DNA of 64,000 nt from Siphonodentalium dalli (GCA_032622095.1 CP136061.1:189788369-189852368); one strand, 5' to 3'. Shown: positions 22,891 through 35,602, counted from the stretch's first letter. The notes: generated by a model not told the origin, from the letters alone. Numbers and translations are program-made.

Positions 22891-24579
22891 CTTTCCGAAA
22901 GTAATGCATGTAGCACAAATCTCCTAGAAGCGCTCTGAAGGAAACATAAAAATAAATGGTTTCATAAAGGTAGTATCCCTTCAACACTAGCAATAGACTG
23001 TTCCAAAGTGAATGTGATAAAAAATTCAAATATATATTTGAAAACGAGAGGCCGATCAGGATCGGCAGATGTTTAACCCATACCTTGGCGATAGTGATTA
23101 GCTATTTTCATAAATCTGTATACCAATTTTTTCATGAGTATAAGACTTTCAACAATTCACAGCTTACTATTAATTAATAGTTCCCAAGTGGAATCAGACT
23201 TATTGGGCAACTTGCTCACATAAACACAATATGACCATGGATATGGCATTAAATTTCAAGATACAATGTCTGTAAACAGCAGAATATTATTAAATAAGGG
23301 GTAAATATTTTCAAAACCATTCAATCAATACCAAAATTTATACAGGTGAAGAAATTTATGTGTCATGATTAATCTGGATGAGATTATAAAAGTTATCGGT
23401 GAGAAATATTTGACCAATAAGTAGTCTCAAGAATACTAGCACCATTATTATTCTGCAGCCCAAATGCAATTGAGTGAATTTAAAAATAAGATATTTCATC
23501 TGATGATGAATATTGGTCAAGGTGAAAGAGATAATTTAATATCTGCCTATCGGATATCATGTGTCTATGGAATGGGTTAATTTTAATCGCAAAATCCATG
23601 CAAGCAAAAAGTGGGTAACTCCAACACAGATACATGTATGTGTTATAGAGTGATAAAGCTAAATAACCCAAAAACAGTCAGACAGATGCACCATAGCTAT
23701 AATAGTTATGAAATTAAGCACATAACAACTCTATTTATCTACTTCTTACATTGGAACCCGAGTCATAATATTGTTGTGTTAGCTACATATTACAAAGTTA
23801 TGAGATCATTGAATTAGAGACCAATCAATACTTGAACATCTATACAAGTGATGGGTGTATAGACCTCGATATTAAATGTGATTGATAATGGTTGGATATA
23901 AAATATTTTAAAGCAGAATTATTAGATAAATAAAGGTGAGATATGAGAATGGTCAGATTGAAAATATTAGAGTCATAACATTGGATTGTATACAGTATAT
24001 CTATGGTTAACTTTATTCTAAGCTGATCATTTGAAAGATACAATGTCTGTAAACAGCAGAATATCATTAAATATGCAAGGGAAAAGTGGATCACCATCAA
24101 CCTGGACATAGAATAGGAGAATGATCAGATGGAAAACATCAGAAGACCATATGATGTGCGGAGAGGGTTAATAATGTTCAATGATATCATATGATGGAAC
24201 TATGGGATGGGTGGGTTAATTTATTTCTAAGTTACAGTGTGAGTGTAAACAAAAATGTCTATAAACAAAAATGTCAGTAAAACATCCCAACAAATAAACA
24301 ATGGACTATTCCAATTTGTAATTGTAAGGTGTACATTAACTAATAATGAACCAGTTTCAACAAATGGGTTAACTTAATATTGCACAAAACAGAATAGAGA
24401 CCCATCCATTAATTATATTCTTGACAGCCACCTGCAGGCACCAAGGCTATCTAACTCAATCTAGTGTACAGCTAAAATAAATAAAACTAATAAGAGAGGC
24501 ACTGTGGCATGACAACTTCTCTTAAAATCCCACACTAGCAGACAACAGCTATTAGTTACATTATCAGTTACTTGAATTA
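22891..24579. other. Intron with a second family F fragment
   Basis: 23043-23100 repeats the F block of 12589-12650. ATACAATGTCTGTAAACAGC with AGAATAT occurs twice (about 23262 and 24038), so an old duplication is likely. No exon supported. Confidence 0.45.
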
Positions 24580-25300
24580 TAAATGGCCATAACTCTGTTA
24601 AAATATATCAGATCAAACCCAAATTTGAACTTGATTTGTATTTTGCGGTGAGGATCATATGTATCAAATTTGGTGCTGATCAGATGAAAAATATTTAAGT
24701 CTTCACAGCTTGGATGAATTCTATTTAAAAACAAGAGTGGAAAGGGTTAACAAAACAATACCAAAATCCATACAGATAAAGAACGTGCTAACAAAGATCT
24801 AGGTAAGAAATATGAGGCAGATCATAAGCAAATTGTTTGACTTAGATGCATCAGTTAGAATTTGTGTGCAGGGTTAATTATTTTCTAAATCAATCAACTG
24901 ATCAATACCAAAACTATAAAGGTGAGGGGTGTGTCATCATAAACCTACATTTCAAATATGAACAGAATCGGACAAAAAACACTTTGGTTATTGCATCGGA
25001 TAGCACATGCCCATGTGTGGATGCAAAGTGTTAATAATTTCTAAACCGATCAATCGATCTGTACCAAAAACTATACAGGTGAGGGGTGTGTCATTGTAAA
25101 CATGCACATGAAATTTGAACATGATCCAATAAAAGATACTCCAGTAATCGAATCGGATAGCAAGTGTCTACGGACAGACGGACAGACAGACGGACATACA
25201 GACAGACGGACGAATGACGGATGGTTGATCTGGACGTCGGCATTATGTGTACCATACATGGTATGGGTACACATAAAAATCGAATAAATTACCAAACATG
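24580..25300 (+). repeat. Family D dispersed repeat
   Basis: Begins ATAAATGGCCATAACTCTG and runs through TGATCAGATGAAAAATATTT. It contains two further related blocks at about 24890 and 25050 (CTATA(a/c)AGGTGAGGGGTGTG) and ends in GGACAGACGG repeats plus ACCATACATGGTATGGGTA, an inverted repeat. This is the best copy of the family cut by the LINE. Confidence 0.6.
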
Positions 25301-25689
25301 TGAAATATATGCCATAAGATTACGATAATTACTACACATTGGCTTCAATTAGTTGATTTTCAAAAGCAGGTATCTTTCTTCAAACAATGTTTGAGAACTA
25401 TATTGTTCGGCTGATTTTCCCCACCTGATTTGCGCTTATTTTTGGGCGCCATCAGTTTCTAGTAAACAATTCACGCTGCCAGGATTTCGATTCATCATTC
25501 AAGAATAAATTTGTTCTCAAAACTATGGCCAATAAATATAATTTCTCCCGTGTATTTTTGTTATCAATCATACTCAGTGTAAAATTGACAAGGTAATTCT
25601 TAAAATGCAGATAACGAAATGCGCTAAATCATTATTTTTGAAAATGGCGCGTCTCGCACGTGTTTGCCTCGCCGCCTATACTGACACAA
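25301..25689. other. Nothing recognised
   Basis: No exon, RNA or repeat boundary supported. Confidence 0.5.
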
Positions 25690-26320
25690 ACAAGACAGTC
25701 AAAGACTGTGGGGTCACTCACCAGACTGCAAAGACTGATAAGACTGGGACTTTGGAGACCACAACAGTCAGAACTTTTCATAATCACTTTAAAAGAAGTA
25801 GATCTAAACAGGATATGTGGCTAGAGAGGCTTCATGAATGTAGATCAGTGAATATCAAATTACCAAATCTACAAAATCTACCTTGAAATTACCAAATCTA
25901 ACTTGTAATTACCAACTGTACACTAGTGATCACCCCCTCCTCCAGCTCAAGAAGTCCCCTCTCGCCCGGGGCCCAGACTCCCAAGTCTTAGGTTGAAATT
26001 TCACAACCGACATCTCAAACTTTCTCAATTGTTGGAAATTTTCAATCTCACAAGCGCTTTATATAAAACCATTTAGACATGTTTAAAGCCCAATTATCCA
26101 TGGACCCAAAAACACTATATGTATGTCAGATTAATCAGTCAGGTAGTTCCAAGGTAGACGTTTTAATGAATTTTGTATTTTAATGATTTTTAGACACAAA
26201 AGTCTTAAGTCCCCATAGTCCCGTCATTTCTTAATGGGTTGACCTCATGTTAACAGATCTGAATCTCAGTCACTAAAGGATCCTCCATACTATATGGTCC
26301 AACCCCTCTTGAGAAGACAT
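25690..26320 (+). repeat. B/C composite repeat, left half
   Basis: Same order as 8378-8880 (B block, then the TCTCAGTCACTAAAGGATCC block), but broken after GAGAAGACAT at 26320 by the satellite-bearing element. It resumes at about 29215. Confidence 0.65.
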
Positions 26321-29213
26321 TATGAAAGTGTCAATGACACTGTAGCTCAACTTGGAAAGGGAATAATTTAATGTATTACAGTCAATGGAGCGATTAGGAA
26401 TGTGGAGTAAAATCCAAGATGGCTGCTGGTGGCCATGTTTTCGGCCGAATGACCCCAAAATGAGTCGTTCCCATCTACATGTCATTGTTAATATACATGA
26501 CAAATTTTATGATGATCAGACTAAAGGTACGACCTGCAGCCCGTGCTAAAGAATTTAGTCATACAAAGAGTAAAATCCAAGATGGCTACTGGCGGCCATG
26601 TTTTTTGGCCGAATGACCCCAAAATTACTCATTCCCATCTACATGTCAATATTATCATCCATGACAAATTTCATGATGATCAGAAGAACAGTACGACCTG
26701 TACCGGTACGTGGCCCGTGCTAATGGATTAAATTTTGAAATCCAAGATGGCCGCCATGTTTTTTGTCCGAATGACCCCAAAATGACTCGTTCCCATCTAC
26801 ATTCCAATTTCAACGTTAACATCCATGACAAATTTTATGATGATCAGACTAAAGGTACGACCTGTAGCCCGTGCTAAAGGATTTAGTCATACAAAGAGTA
26901 AAATCCAAGATGGCTGCTGGCGGCCATGTTTTTTCGCCGAATGATCCAAAAATGACTTGTTCCCATCACCATGTCATTATTAACATTCTTGACAAATTTT
27001 ATGATGATCAGACTAAAAGTAGGACCTGTAGCCGGTGCTAAAGGATTTAGTCATACAAAGAGTAAAATCCAAGATGGCTGCTGGCGACCATGTTTTTTGG
27101 CCGAATGACCCCAAAATTACTTGTTCCCATCTACATGTCATTGTTAATATCCATGACAAATTGTATGATGATCAGGCTAAAGGTACGACCTGCAGCTTGT
27201 GCTAAAGAATTTAGTCATACAAAGAGTAAAATCCAAGATGGCTGCTGGCGGCCATGTTTTTTGGCCGAATGACCCCAAAATTACTCGTTCCCATCTACAT
27301 GTCAATATTATCATCCATGACAAATTTCATGATGATCAGACGAACAGTACGACCTGTGGCCTGTGCTAATGGATTAAATTTTGAAATCCAAGATGGCCGC
27401 TGGCGGCCATGTTTTTTGTCCGAATGACCCCAAAATTACTCGTTCCCATCTACATTCCAATTTCAACAGCCATGACAAATTTTATGATGATCAGACTAAA
27501 GGTACGACCTGTAGCCCATGCTAAAGGATTTAGTCATACAAAGAGTAAAATCCAAGATGGCTGCTGGCGGCCATGTTTTTTGTCCGAATGACCCCAAAAT
27601 GACTCGTTCCCATCTACATTCCAATTTCAACAGCCATGACAAATTTTATGATGATCAGACTAAAGGTACGACCTGTAGCCCGTGCTAAAGGATTTAGTCA
27701 TACAAAGAGTAAAATCCAAGATGGCTGCTGGCGGCCATATTTTTTGGCCGAATGACCCCAAAATGACTCGTTCCCATCTACATGTCATTATTAACATTCA
27801 TGACAAATTTCATGATGATCAGACTAAAGGTAGGACCTGTAGTCCGTGCTAAAGGATTTAGTCATACAAAGAGTAAAATCCAAGATGGCTGCTGGCGACC
27901 ATGTTTTTTGGCCGAATGACCCCAAAATTACTCGTTCCCATCTACATGTCATTGTTAACATCCATGAAAATTTTTATGATGATCAGACTAAAGGTACGAC
28001 CTGCAGCCCGTGCTAAAGAATTTAGTCATACAAAGAGTATAATCCAAGATGGCTGCTGGTGGCCATGTTTTTCGGCCGAATGACCCCAAAATTACTCGTT
28101 CCCATCTACATGTCAATATTATCATCCAAGACAAATTTCATGGTGATCAGACGAACACTACGACCTGTGGCCCGTGCTAATGGATTAAATTTTTAAATCC
28201 AAGATGGCCACTGGCGGCCATGTTTTTTGTCCGAATGACCCCAAAATGACTCGTTCCCATCTACATTCCAATTTCAACAACCGTGACAAATTTTATGATG
28301 ATCAGAATAAAGGTACGACCTGTAGCCCGTGCTAAAGGATTTAGTCATACAAAGAGTAAAATCCAAGATGGCTGCTGGCGGCCATGTTTTTTGGCCGAAT
28401 GACCCCAAAATGACTCGTTCAAATCTACATGCCATTGTTAACATCCATGGGAAATTTTATGATGATCAGACTAAAGGTACGACCTGTAGCCCGTGCTAAA
28501 GGATTTAGTCATACAAAGAGTAAAATCCAAGATGGCTGCTGGCGGCCATGTTTTTGGGCCGAATGACCCCAAAATGACTCATTCCCATCTACATGTCAAT
28601 ATTAACATCCATGACAAATTTCATGATGATCAGACGAACAGTGCGACCTGTGGCCCGTGCTAATGGATTGAATTTTGAAAACAAAGATGGCCACTGGCGG
28701 CCATGTTTTTTGTCCGAATGACCCCAAAATGACTCGTTCCCATCTACATTCCAATTTCAACAGCCATGACAAATTTCATGATTATCAGACTAAAGGTACG
28801 ACCTGTAGCCCGTGCTAAAGGATTTAGTCATACAAAGAGTAAAATCCAAGATGGCTGCTGGCGGCAATGTTTTTTGGCCGAATGACCCCAAAATTACTCG
28901 TTCCCATCTACATGTCAATATTAACATCCATGACAAATTTCATGACGATCAGACGAACAGTACGGCCTGTAGCCCGTGCTAATGGATTGAATTTTGAAAT
29001 CTAAGATGTTTTTTTTCCGTATGACCCCAAAATGAATCATTCCGGTACAAATGTTGATGTCAACAGCTATGACAAATTTCATAATGATCCGATAAAAGGT
29101 ACGACCTGTAGCCTCTATTGTTGACGCCTTACGCACACACGCACACATGGACGACGGACGACAAAGCCATGGCAATAGCTCAAACTTTACAAAGTAAAGT
29201 TGAGCTAATAAGT
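26321..29213 (+). mobile_element. DNA transposon filled with a 160-bp satellite array
   Basis: The left end has GTCAATGACACTGTAGCTCAA and the right end AAAGTTGAGCTAATA. AGCTCAACTT (26344-26353) and AAGTTGAGCT (29197-29206) form an inverted pair. Comparison with the uninterrupted relative at 8870-8910 shows a clean insertion into the C repeat with slight rearrangement at the site. There is no transposase ORF. The tandem-array-in-transposon layout resembles the pearl-type elements described in bivalves, a comparison from general knowledge. Confidence 0.7.
26400..29110 (+). repeat. About 17-unit, 160-bp satellite with YY1-like motif
   Basis: Units recur every 158-166 bp, each with ATCCAAGATGG(c)..GGCGGCCATG, CGAATGACCCCAAAATGACT and ACAAATTTTATGATGATCAG. 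Two subtypes alternate irregularly. One has GCTAAAGGATTTAGTCATAC before the AAGATGG box; the other has GCTAATGGATTAAATTTTG (about 26690, 27340, 28152, 28630, 28955). The short ORFs that recur in this region are repeat artefacts. AAGATGGC/GCCATGTT fits the YY1 consensus in both orientations; binding is untested. Confidence 0.9.
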
Positions 29214-29745
29214 ATTACTATAGAGACATACAGTTATGTCCCTGGTCCCACCCTATTTAACCTGGTGACCCCATCTGCATAAATTTGAATCACAGACACC
29301 AAAGAACCCTTCATACTAAATATCAGTTAAATAAACCTGACGGTCCGTGTAAAGGAAGCATATTAAGAGGAAAACTGTCCTTTGCTTGGCCCCTATTTGA
29401 CCAGGATGACCCCATTTGAACAAATCTGAACTACAGTCACCAAAGGACCCTTCATACCAAATATGAACCAATTCAACCTGATGGTACACGAGAAGTCGAT
29501 TTTAAGAATTACTATGGAGGGCAAGAGTTATGGCCCTGGCTTCACAACCATTTGACAGAGTGACCTCATTTGAACAAATCTGAATGTGAGTCACCTAGGG
29601 AACATACACACCAAATATGAACCCATTCAGTCTTATGACCTAGAGAAGATGTTCAAAGAATTGTTGACAGATGGATGGACGGACAGACAGATGAACAGGT
29701 GACAGATGAGAAGTGATGACTATAGCTTCTTCTCATAAGAGCTTC
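29214..29745 (+). repeat. B/C composite repeat, right half
   Basis: Resumes with TATTACTATAGAGACATAC, matching 8891 onward, and ends near 29745 in a degraded C tail with GACGGACAGACAG. Confidence 0.6.
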
Positions 29746-30159
29746 AAATTTACATTTCATTGAACAAATCTGTCAGTCACCCCCCCCCCCCCAACACTGT
29801 GGGGACATCCCTGTGAGAATATGACATACAACATTTATTTGACTACATTAGCTTAACAAAATTCCCATGACCTTGAGAGCAAGTGCATTCTGAGAATTAT
29901 ATTCCATTCATGAAACCATCAGCTACCAGTGTCTGAGAGACATAGATTATTAGGTTTTAACGACTGCACACACAGCTTTTTGATACTCCTACAGCTGTGA
30001 TCAAAACAAGGATTTTAATGGGTGAACAAGGAAGAGATAACATGGTATGATACAGTGTGGTGTGGCAGGGACAGGAGGTGGGGTGGGGGAGGGTGGGTTG
30101 GGTAGCTGTGATATGTCTAAAAAAAATCAAAGGTCAAAATACAAAAATGTTATTTTTTT
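29746..30159. other. Spacer, nothing recognised
   Basis: Contains a short poly-C run near 29780. No gene or repeat terminus supported. Confidence 0.5.
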
Positions 30160-30705
30160 TAGCTATGTCCCTGGCTCTGCCCCTATTTGACCCAGTGACC
30201 CCATTTTACCAAATCGGAACCCCAGTCACCCAAGGTCTCTCTGTACAAAATATAAGCTAAATCGGCCAAATATTTGTTTAGAAGAAGTCATTGTAAGAAT
30301 TACTATGAGTTATGGCCCTGGTTTCTCAACTAATTGACCGGGTGACCTCATTTGAACAAATCTGAACACCAGTCACCCAAGGACCCTCCATACCAAATAT
30401 TAGCTAAATCGGCCCAATGGTTCTGAAAAAGAAGTCGTTGTAAGAATTACTATGGAGGAATAGAGTTATGGCCCTGGCTTCGCAACTATTTTACCCAGTG
30501 ACCTCATTTGAACAAATCTGAATGAGAGTCACCTAGGGAACATCCACTCCAAATATGAACCAATTCGGTCTTCCGGTTTCAGAGGAGAAGATGTTCAAAG
30601 AATTGTTGACGGACGGACGGACAGACAGACGGACGGACGGACGGACGACGGACGAGGAGTGATGACTATAGCTCCACCGGAGACTTCGTCTCAGGTGAGC
30701 TAATA
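30160..30705 (+). repeat. Family C dispersed repeat, three units
   Basis: Three C units, then the full tail: GACGGACGGACAGACAG stretch at 30607-30650, GATGACTATAGCTCCACC, GAGACTTCGTCTCAGGTGAG. Confidence 0.7.
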
Positions 30706-30987
30706 AAACATAACACAAGTTTTACGCAGTCAATTCTTTAATTTTTCACAAATATTCATTGATGGGTTAACCGTTGGAAAATGTTCAGATAATAAGTTCA
30801 TCAAATGTTATTATCTGAACATTTCCCTCCAATAAACAAGACTCCTTCTGTACTTGTATTATCTCTTGTCTGCTTTTATTTCCTAAAAATCCCTCGAAAT
30901 GGAGAATAGACGATTCTGATGTATACATTTATGTTTGTAACTGGATGGGGAAATCCATTTGGTAAAGAAAGTGTTAATTGAACTTAC

Positions 30988-31173
30988 CTTGAGTAAATAG
31001 CCATCATAAGTCCCAAGAACAGCCACCAGCTCTTTATTCTGCTCAACGACAACCACGGAAGTGAGTGGTTTAGATTCATGATGATAAATAACTTCGCCAT
31101 CAAAATAATCCATAGATTCAATGAAAGTGTTCTTACTTGAAAAACAGAATGCATTGTCTATTATCTCAGTCGT
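30988..31173 (-). CDS. Plexin, exon 2 in window (Sema domain)
   Basis: A 186-nt exon, 62 codons, from TTEIIDNAF to GTYDGYLLK. The acceptor has a good pyrimidine tract (TATATTTTTCAG) and the donor is CTCAAG|GTAAGTT. Phase 0 on both sides. The segment KPLTSVVVVEQNKELVAVLG followed by TYDGYLLK matches the plexin Sema motif that reads LTSV...FVGT..G.LKK in other members. It joins exon 1 (ending ENRCQQ) across a 3.3-kb intron and exon 3 across 24.5 kb. The combined 483 residues account for a complete Sema domain, so no exon seems to be missing between them. Confidence 0.85.
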
Positions 31174-31227
31174 CTGAAAAATATAACACACAAAACTAGA
31201 TATCAAATTAACACTGAGAAATTTGTA

Positions 31228-31443
31228 TACAATAATTCCCTAAGTAATCGACTCCTTAACCACAGAAGGATTATGGTAACTTTTCAGGATTTAGTCGGAA
31301 ATATGGCTTGTTGCCATTCATCGGAAAGCGCTCGCCGAGAGCTTTCCGATGAATGGCAACAAGCCATATTTCCGACTAAATCCTGAAAAGTTACCCATTA
31401 TTCTGATGTGGTTAAGGAGTCGATTACTTAGGGCATTACTGTA
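31228..31443. mobile_element. Fold-back MITE, family P, copy 1
   Basis: 216 bp, nearly a perfect palindrome. Arms run from TACA..AATTCCCTAAGTAATCG through GGATTTAGTCGGAAATATGG to CATTCATCGGAAAG on each side. TA at both ends is the probable target. Two more copies at 36976 and 37376. Confidence 0.8.
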
Positions 31444-32140
31444 GTTGCAAATTTGTAATCACCATCTCTCAGATACTTATAAAATATATTCCAAGTTTGG
31501 TTATAATCTACAAAACAATCTTTGCTCCATGTATATTTGACAAAATTACATATATGATTGCTAAACATATATATCTCGAAAAGGGGGATAACTATTGTGA
31601 AACAGCTCAGATCTTATAATTGCAGGTGCGCATTAATAGCCTAGTGGCTTAGGGCCAAAATTTTGCAATATCGTGACAGACCCGATTAAAAGCATGAAAC
31701 ATTGCCGATATGTACAACGGGATATGGGAAATAATTTTGGAGGTGGGTGCCCGGGCTGCGGTTCAATGGGTCATGGTTCAGGAGAATTTCTGGTTTCCAT
31801 GGCAACGGCATAAAATATTTGGGGAAAAGTGGAAAAAGGCCGCGGTTTGGAAACAATAAGCCTTGTGTTTGAATAAATGATGTGAACTCATAGCGCAATC
31901 AATGGTCCATCAAATGGACTGGGCCACTAAGACATATAGAGTCATGGTCACCAATAAGGTCAAGGTCATTGGAAAAATGTAATTTTTCAGTCTGTTTTTA
32001 AGTTATTGTCTCATATTCCGCCAATCCTAATGCCTTAGTCATAAATGCAATCCTTTCTTAATGCACAAAAAAAATGTAGGTGATATGACCCATACCAGTC
32101 CAAAACGTATTATATTTGGGTTTTCATGGCCGTACGTGGC
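31444..32140. other. Nothing recognised
   Basis: Plexin intron without supported features. Confidence 0.5.
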
Positions 32141-32144
32141 TTAA

Positions 32145-32481
32145 CCCTTTGGCGAGTAGAACGACATATATGTCGTCTATCGGTTGAGGAGAAGAACGAC
32201 ATATATGTCGTTTCAGGAAGTGTTATTTTACGTAGACATAAATTCAATAAATCATCTGATTTATAAATGATTTGTATAGGAGTTATTTTGATTAATATAA
32301 TGTCCCAAATGTATAAGTGCAATCGATATTATGATAACACACGTTAACAAAAAATGCATACAAATTAAAACGAATTATTGGACCCCTTTGACTCGAACTT
32401 GTTAATAATTATTGCTATGACGTTGACTTTAAATTTACTCATGACGTCATGTATATGACGTTACAGATACTCTCCAAAGGG
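32145..32481. mobile_element. TTAA-flanked MITE (piggyBac-like ends)
   Basis: 337 bp between TTAA at 32141-32144 and 32482-32485. Ends are inverted: CCCTTTGGCGAGTA at the left and, reversed, CCCTTTGGAGAGTA at the right. The palindrome ACGACATATATGTCGT occurs twice near the left end (about 32161 and 32195). No coding sequence. TTAA targets and CCC-starting ends are typical of piggyBac-mobilised MITEs. Confidence 0.8.
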
Positions 32482-32485
32482 TTAA

Positions 32486-33250
32486 CCTTTTGACAACATA
32501 AATTTGTTTTGCTACCATTGGATAAAGAATTATAATACCTACAAAATGACACATCACCTATTAAAATCCAATCACAATGAGATTACAGTTTAACCCACCC
32601 CATGATGATCAGAACAAAATGGAAACTGAGTAAGGCTAAACTTTGACCCAAAAGGTACAATAGGACCCAAAATATTTTTCCTCAACAATACAATTTTTAT
32701 TAGGGTACATGAAAATACCAAAAAAGTTAAGTTATGGGGGGGGGTGCATGAGGGGTCCTACCAGCCCATGGACTATTATATTGTAATATTTATTGTGTAA
32801 ATAAAACATCTAAATCTAAATCTAAACTCAATAACATTCATTATCTTCACTGAGCTGTGTGGCCCCTAAAATTGCTCCATACCAAGTATCAAGGAAATCT
32901 GCCCAGTGAGACTGCACAAACATTTTGAATTATTTAAAATAGTGCTATCTGGCCCTAAGCCAGCCTTTTTTTTGCCTCCTGTCTGAGACCCCTAAAGCCC
33001 CTGACATGACACCAGAGTAAACAAGCATAATGATGAGAATGTGAAGGAATCACATTACTTTTGGTGACTAATACTCATTGGCATTACATGAATAAAGCTA
33101 GTAAATGGAGGCTCTAAAAATAATTCCTTTTCAATAAACGGCTGTGATAAATCTGCAGGTGATAACGTTCTCTTATATTTCACAGTGGGAAGCCTGTATT
33201 ACTTGAGTTACCATCAGGAATCCTCAAATCTGGATAATTCTAAGTAAAAT
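32486..33250. other. Nothing recognised
   Basis: Plexin intron; a short poly-G run near 32740 and simple ATCTAAATCTAAA repeats near 32810. Confidence 0.5.
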
Positions 33251-33910
33251 GAAAGAGTCAATGACACTGTAGCTCAACTTGGGGAGGTGTAAATTTTTTG
33301 CTGAGCAATGAAAAGAATGATAAAGAAGAAGTCACACTGAAGATCCATATAAAGTTAGATCAGGATCGGATGAGGGATATGGTCTGTAGGGTGCGCCAAA
33401 GAATTTAGTCATACAAAGCGTAAAGATTTGTTTTTCAACGAATTTCGGTCAAAATAGGAGGTTCCCATATAGAGGTCACCCGAAGATCCATATGAAGTTT
33501 GGTGATCATCAGATGAGGGATGTGGTCTGTAGGGTGTGCCAAAGGATTTAGTCATGCAAAGAGTAAAATCCAAGATGGCTGCCAGCCATTGTTCAAATGT
33601 GATAGCTCCCATCTAGAGTTAATTCTAAACTTGCCTGTAAATTTTCAAATAAATTCTCCAATAAATGCAGGCTGCGGAGTGTGCCGATAGATTCAAATTT
33701 GAAATCCAAGATGGCCATGTTTTAAAAAAAATTTCTGTCCAAATAGGAGGTCACCCCGAAGATCCATATGAAGTTTGGTGATGATCGGATGAGAGATGTG
33801 GTCTGTAGGGTGTGTCAAAGAATTTAGTCATGCAAAGAGTAAATTCCAAGATGGCCATGTTTTTCATCAAAAATCATTCAAATTCGATAGCTCCAAGAGC
33901 TCTTTCCATC
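33251..33910 (+). mobile_element. Degraded copy of the satellite-bearing transposon
   Basis: Starts with the same GTCAATGACACTGTAGCTCAA leader and holds about three diverged units with ATCCAAGATGGC. The right terminus is not recognisable. Confidence 0.55.
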
Positions 33911-34078
33911 AATGTATCACATTATTATAATCAATAAATTTGAAAAATGTTCAAGGAAATATGGGTTGATACAAAAATCGGACTTGGCACTGAAAGGGTT
34001 ATTAAATACTCATTGATGAGAATCAGTAGTTCCCTTAGGAAATGTTCAGATAATAAGTTCAGCAAATGGTCATATTTC

Positions 34079-34291
34079 AAAGCTTTGAAATAGTGTGTCT
34101 GTCATTTGCAGAATGAGGTCCCCAGAGGGTGAATTTACCCTCTGGGGACCTCATTCTGCTTACACCTCAGCAGAATGAGGTTCACAGAGGGTGAATTTGG
34201 AGATGCTAGCCCACTATGCGGGGTAGCATCACTAAATTCACCCTCTGGGGACCTCATTCTGAAAATGACAGACACACTATTTTAAGGCTTG
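34079..34291. mobile_element. hAT-like nested-palindrome MITE, family Q, copy 1
   Basis: 213 bp with inverted ends related to CAAGCCTTGAAATAGTGTGT (left start mutated to AAAGCTTTG). It is flanked by a perfect 8-bp duplication CATATTTC (34071-34078 and 34292-34299). Inside, several inverted copies of CAGAATGAGGT..CCAGAGGGTGAA make multiple hairpins. 8-bp duplications point to hAT mobilisation. Confidence 0.85.
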
Positions 34292-34477
34292 CATATTTCA
34301 CAGCAATGTCAGAATAGGAATCTTTCTGCACTTGTATTATCTCTTCATCTGTCTGTTGTCTGCTCAGTTTTCATGAACACCCCTCCAAATGAATAATAGT
34401 CCATTCAATATATATGTTTATAACTGAATGGGAGAATACATTCAGTAAAGAAAGGGTTAGATTTGTAAATATTTTAC

Positions 34478-35602
34478 CTGCTGACACCGGTTTTCAGTGA
34501 CTCCCGTTATCCAGGGTATGGTAGCGCCTCTTCCTGAATAACACTCTTGTTGTGCAAGCTTGAATTGCTCCTCAATGTCTTCCATTTTAAAACTACAAAG
34601 CACTGAATTGTAAACCTGAGGTTTGACTGGTGACTGACTCGTGTGAATCTCGAAGGTCACATATAATTCTGAGGTATCAGCGACCCCAGTGTCGTAAAGG
34701 TATGCACCAGTTGCTATATAGGCGTCACTCCGTGTGTTTCCATTTTGGGCATAACATGATATTGGCAGTTCCGTGTAAGAATAATAATAATAATCCCCTT
34801 GACAAACTCGTGCCAATCGTGTCTCTAATCTCGAATCAGTTGTACTTTTATTCTGAACGGAGATGAAATAGGCAAACTTGTGGAATTCAAAAGCATACTT
34901 GTATGATGCTTTAAATGATGTCTTATAAACATTAGCTATGTCAACAGCTGAAAATGTTTGATCATCAGAATATGAATACTCAACGAAATAAGAATTTTTC
35001 TCTGATTTCACTTTCAGGGAAGAAACTGCTCTTGGGGCGAAAGAAAGTAACCTGCCATCATAAGCTGAAGCAACATATAATGTTTTATCGTTCTCTCCTT
35101 CCATTGCCCCAGATCCAAAGAATGCAGCAACAGAAGATTTACTGGACACGTAGCTATTTGTCACATTGGGATTCATTGTGTAGTTAATTCCAATACTGGT
35201 GAGAGCATGAACTGTGCACATTCCCTGGTTAGCTGACCCACAACACAGTAAATATTTCTTAACTGGATTTATCTCCAGTATATTGATATGATTGTCAGTT
35301 GTAGACCTCGGAAAACTGCATTCTAAGGGTGAAGGTTTACATTGCGAGTTGTCATCCACTGGCCCTTTGATTACGTTGCCTTTGAACTCTATATCCTTTG
35401 CTAAATGAAGCAGAATATTACGTCCTCCCACATAGACCTCCCCTGTGTCTTTATTAACAGCCACCTGTGTCAGTGGTGAATAGCTTCTTGCCACGCTGTA
35501 TGTTTTGAGTTGTCCATGACAGGGATATAAAGGTACAACCAAAATTATAAACACCAGTAGACAAAGCATGTTAACCTGGCAAGAAGCATAATTCAGCAAC
35601 AT
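34478..35602 (-). CDS. Plexin, first coding exon (signal peptide and Sema domain)
   Basis: 375 codons from the Met at 35602 to ENRCQQ at the donor CAG|GTAAAA. A second Met at codon 12 is followed by a strong hydrophobic run (LCLLVFIILVVPLY) and a plausible cleavage after YPCHG, so the shorter start may be the real one. The mature part has the plexin Sema layout: YSPLTQVAVNKDTGEVYVGG, then VIKGPVDDNSQC, TTDNHINILEI, YLLCCGSANQGMC, and a C-terminal IPWITG. Subclass (A or B) is not decided. Plexins are cell-surface semaphorin receptors acting in axon guidance and cell migration. PSI, IPT, transmembrane and GAP segments are outside the window. Confidence 0.87.

Noticed and set aside
27090-28083. 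Recurrent 60-codon frames (MFFGRMTPKLL...)
   Set aside because: They repeat with the satellite unit and carry no conserved domain; stop positions follow the repeat.
26400-29110. CRISPR-like array
   Set aside because: Whole 160-bp units are homologous with no short repeat/unique spacer alternation, and the genome is animal.
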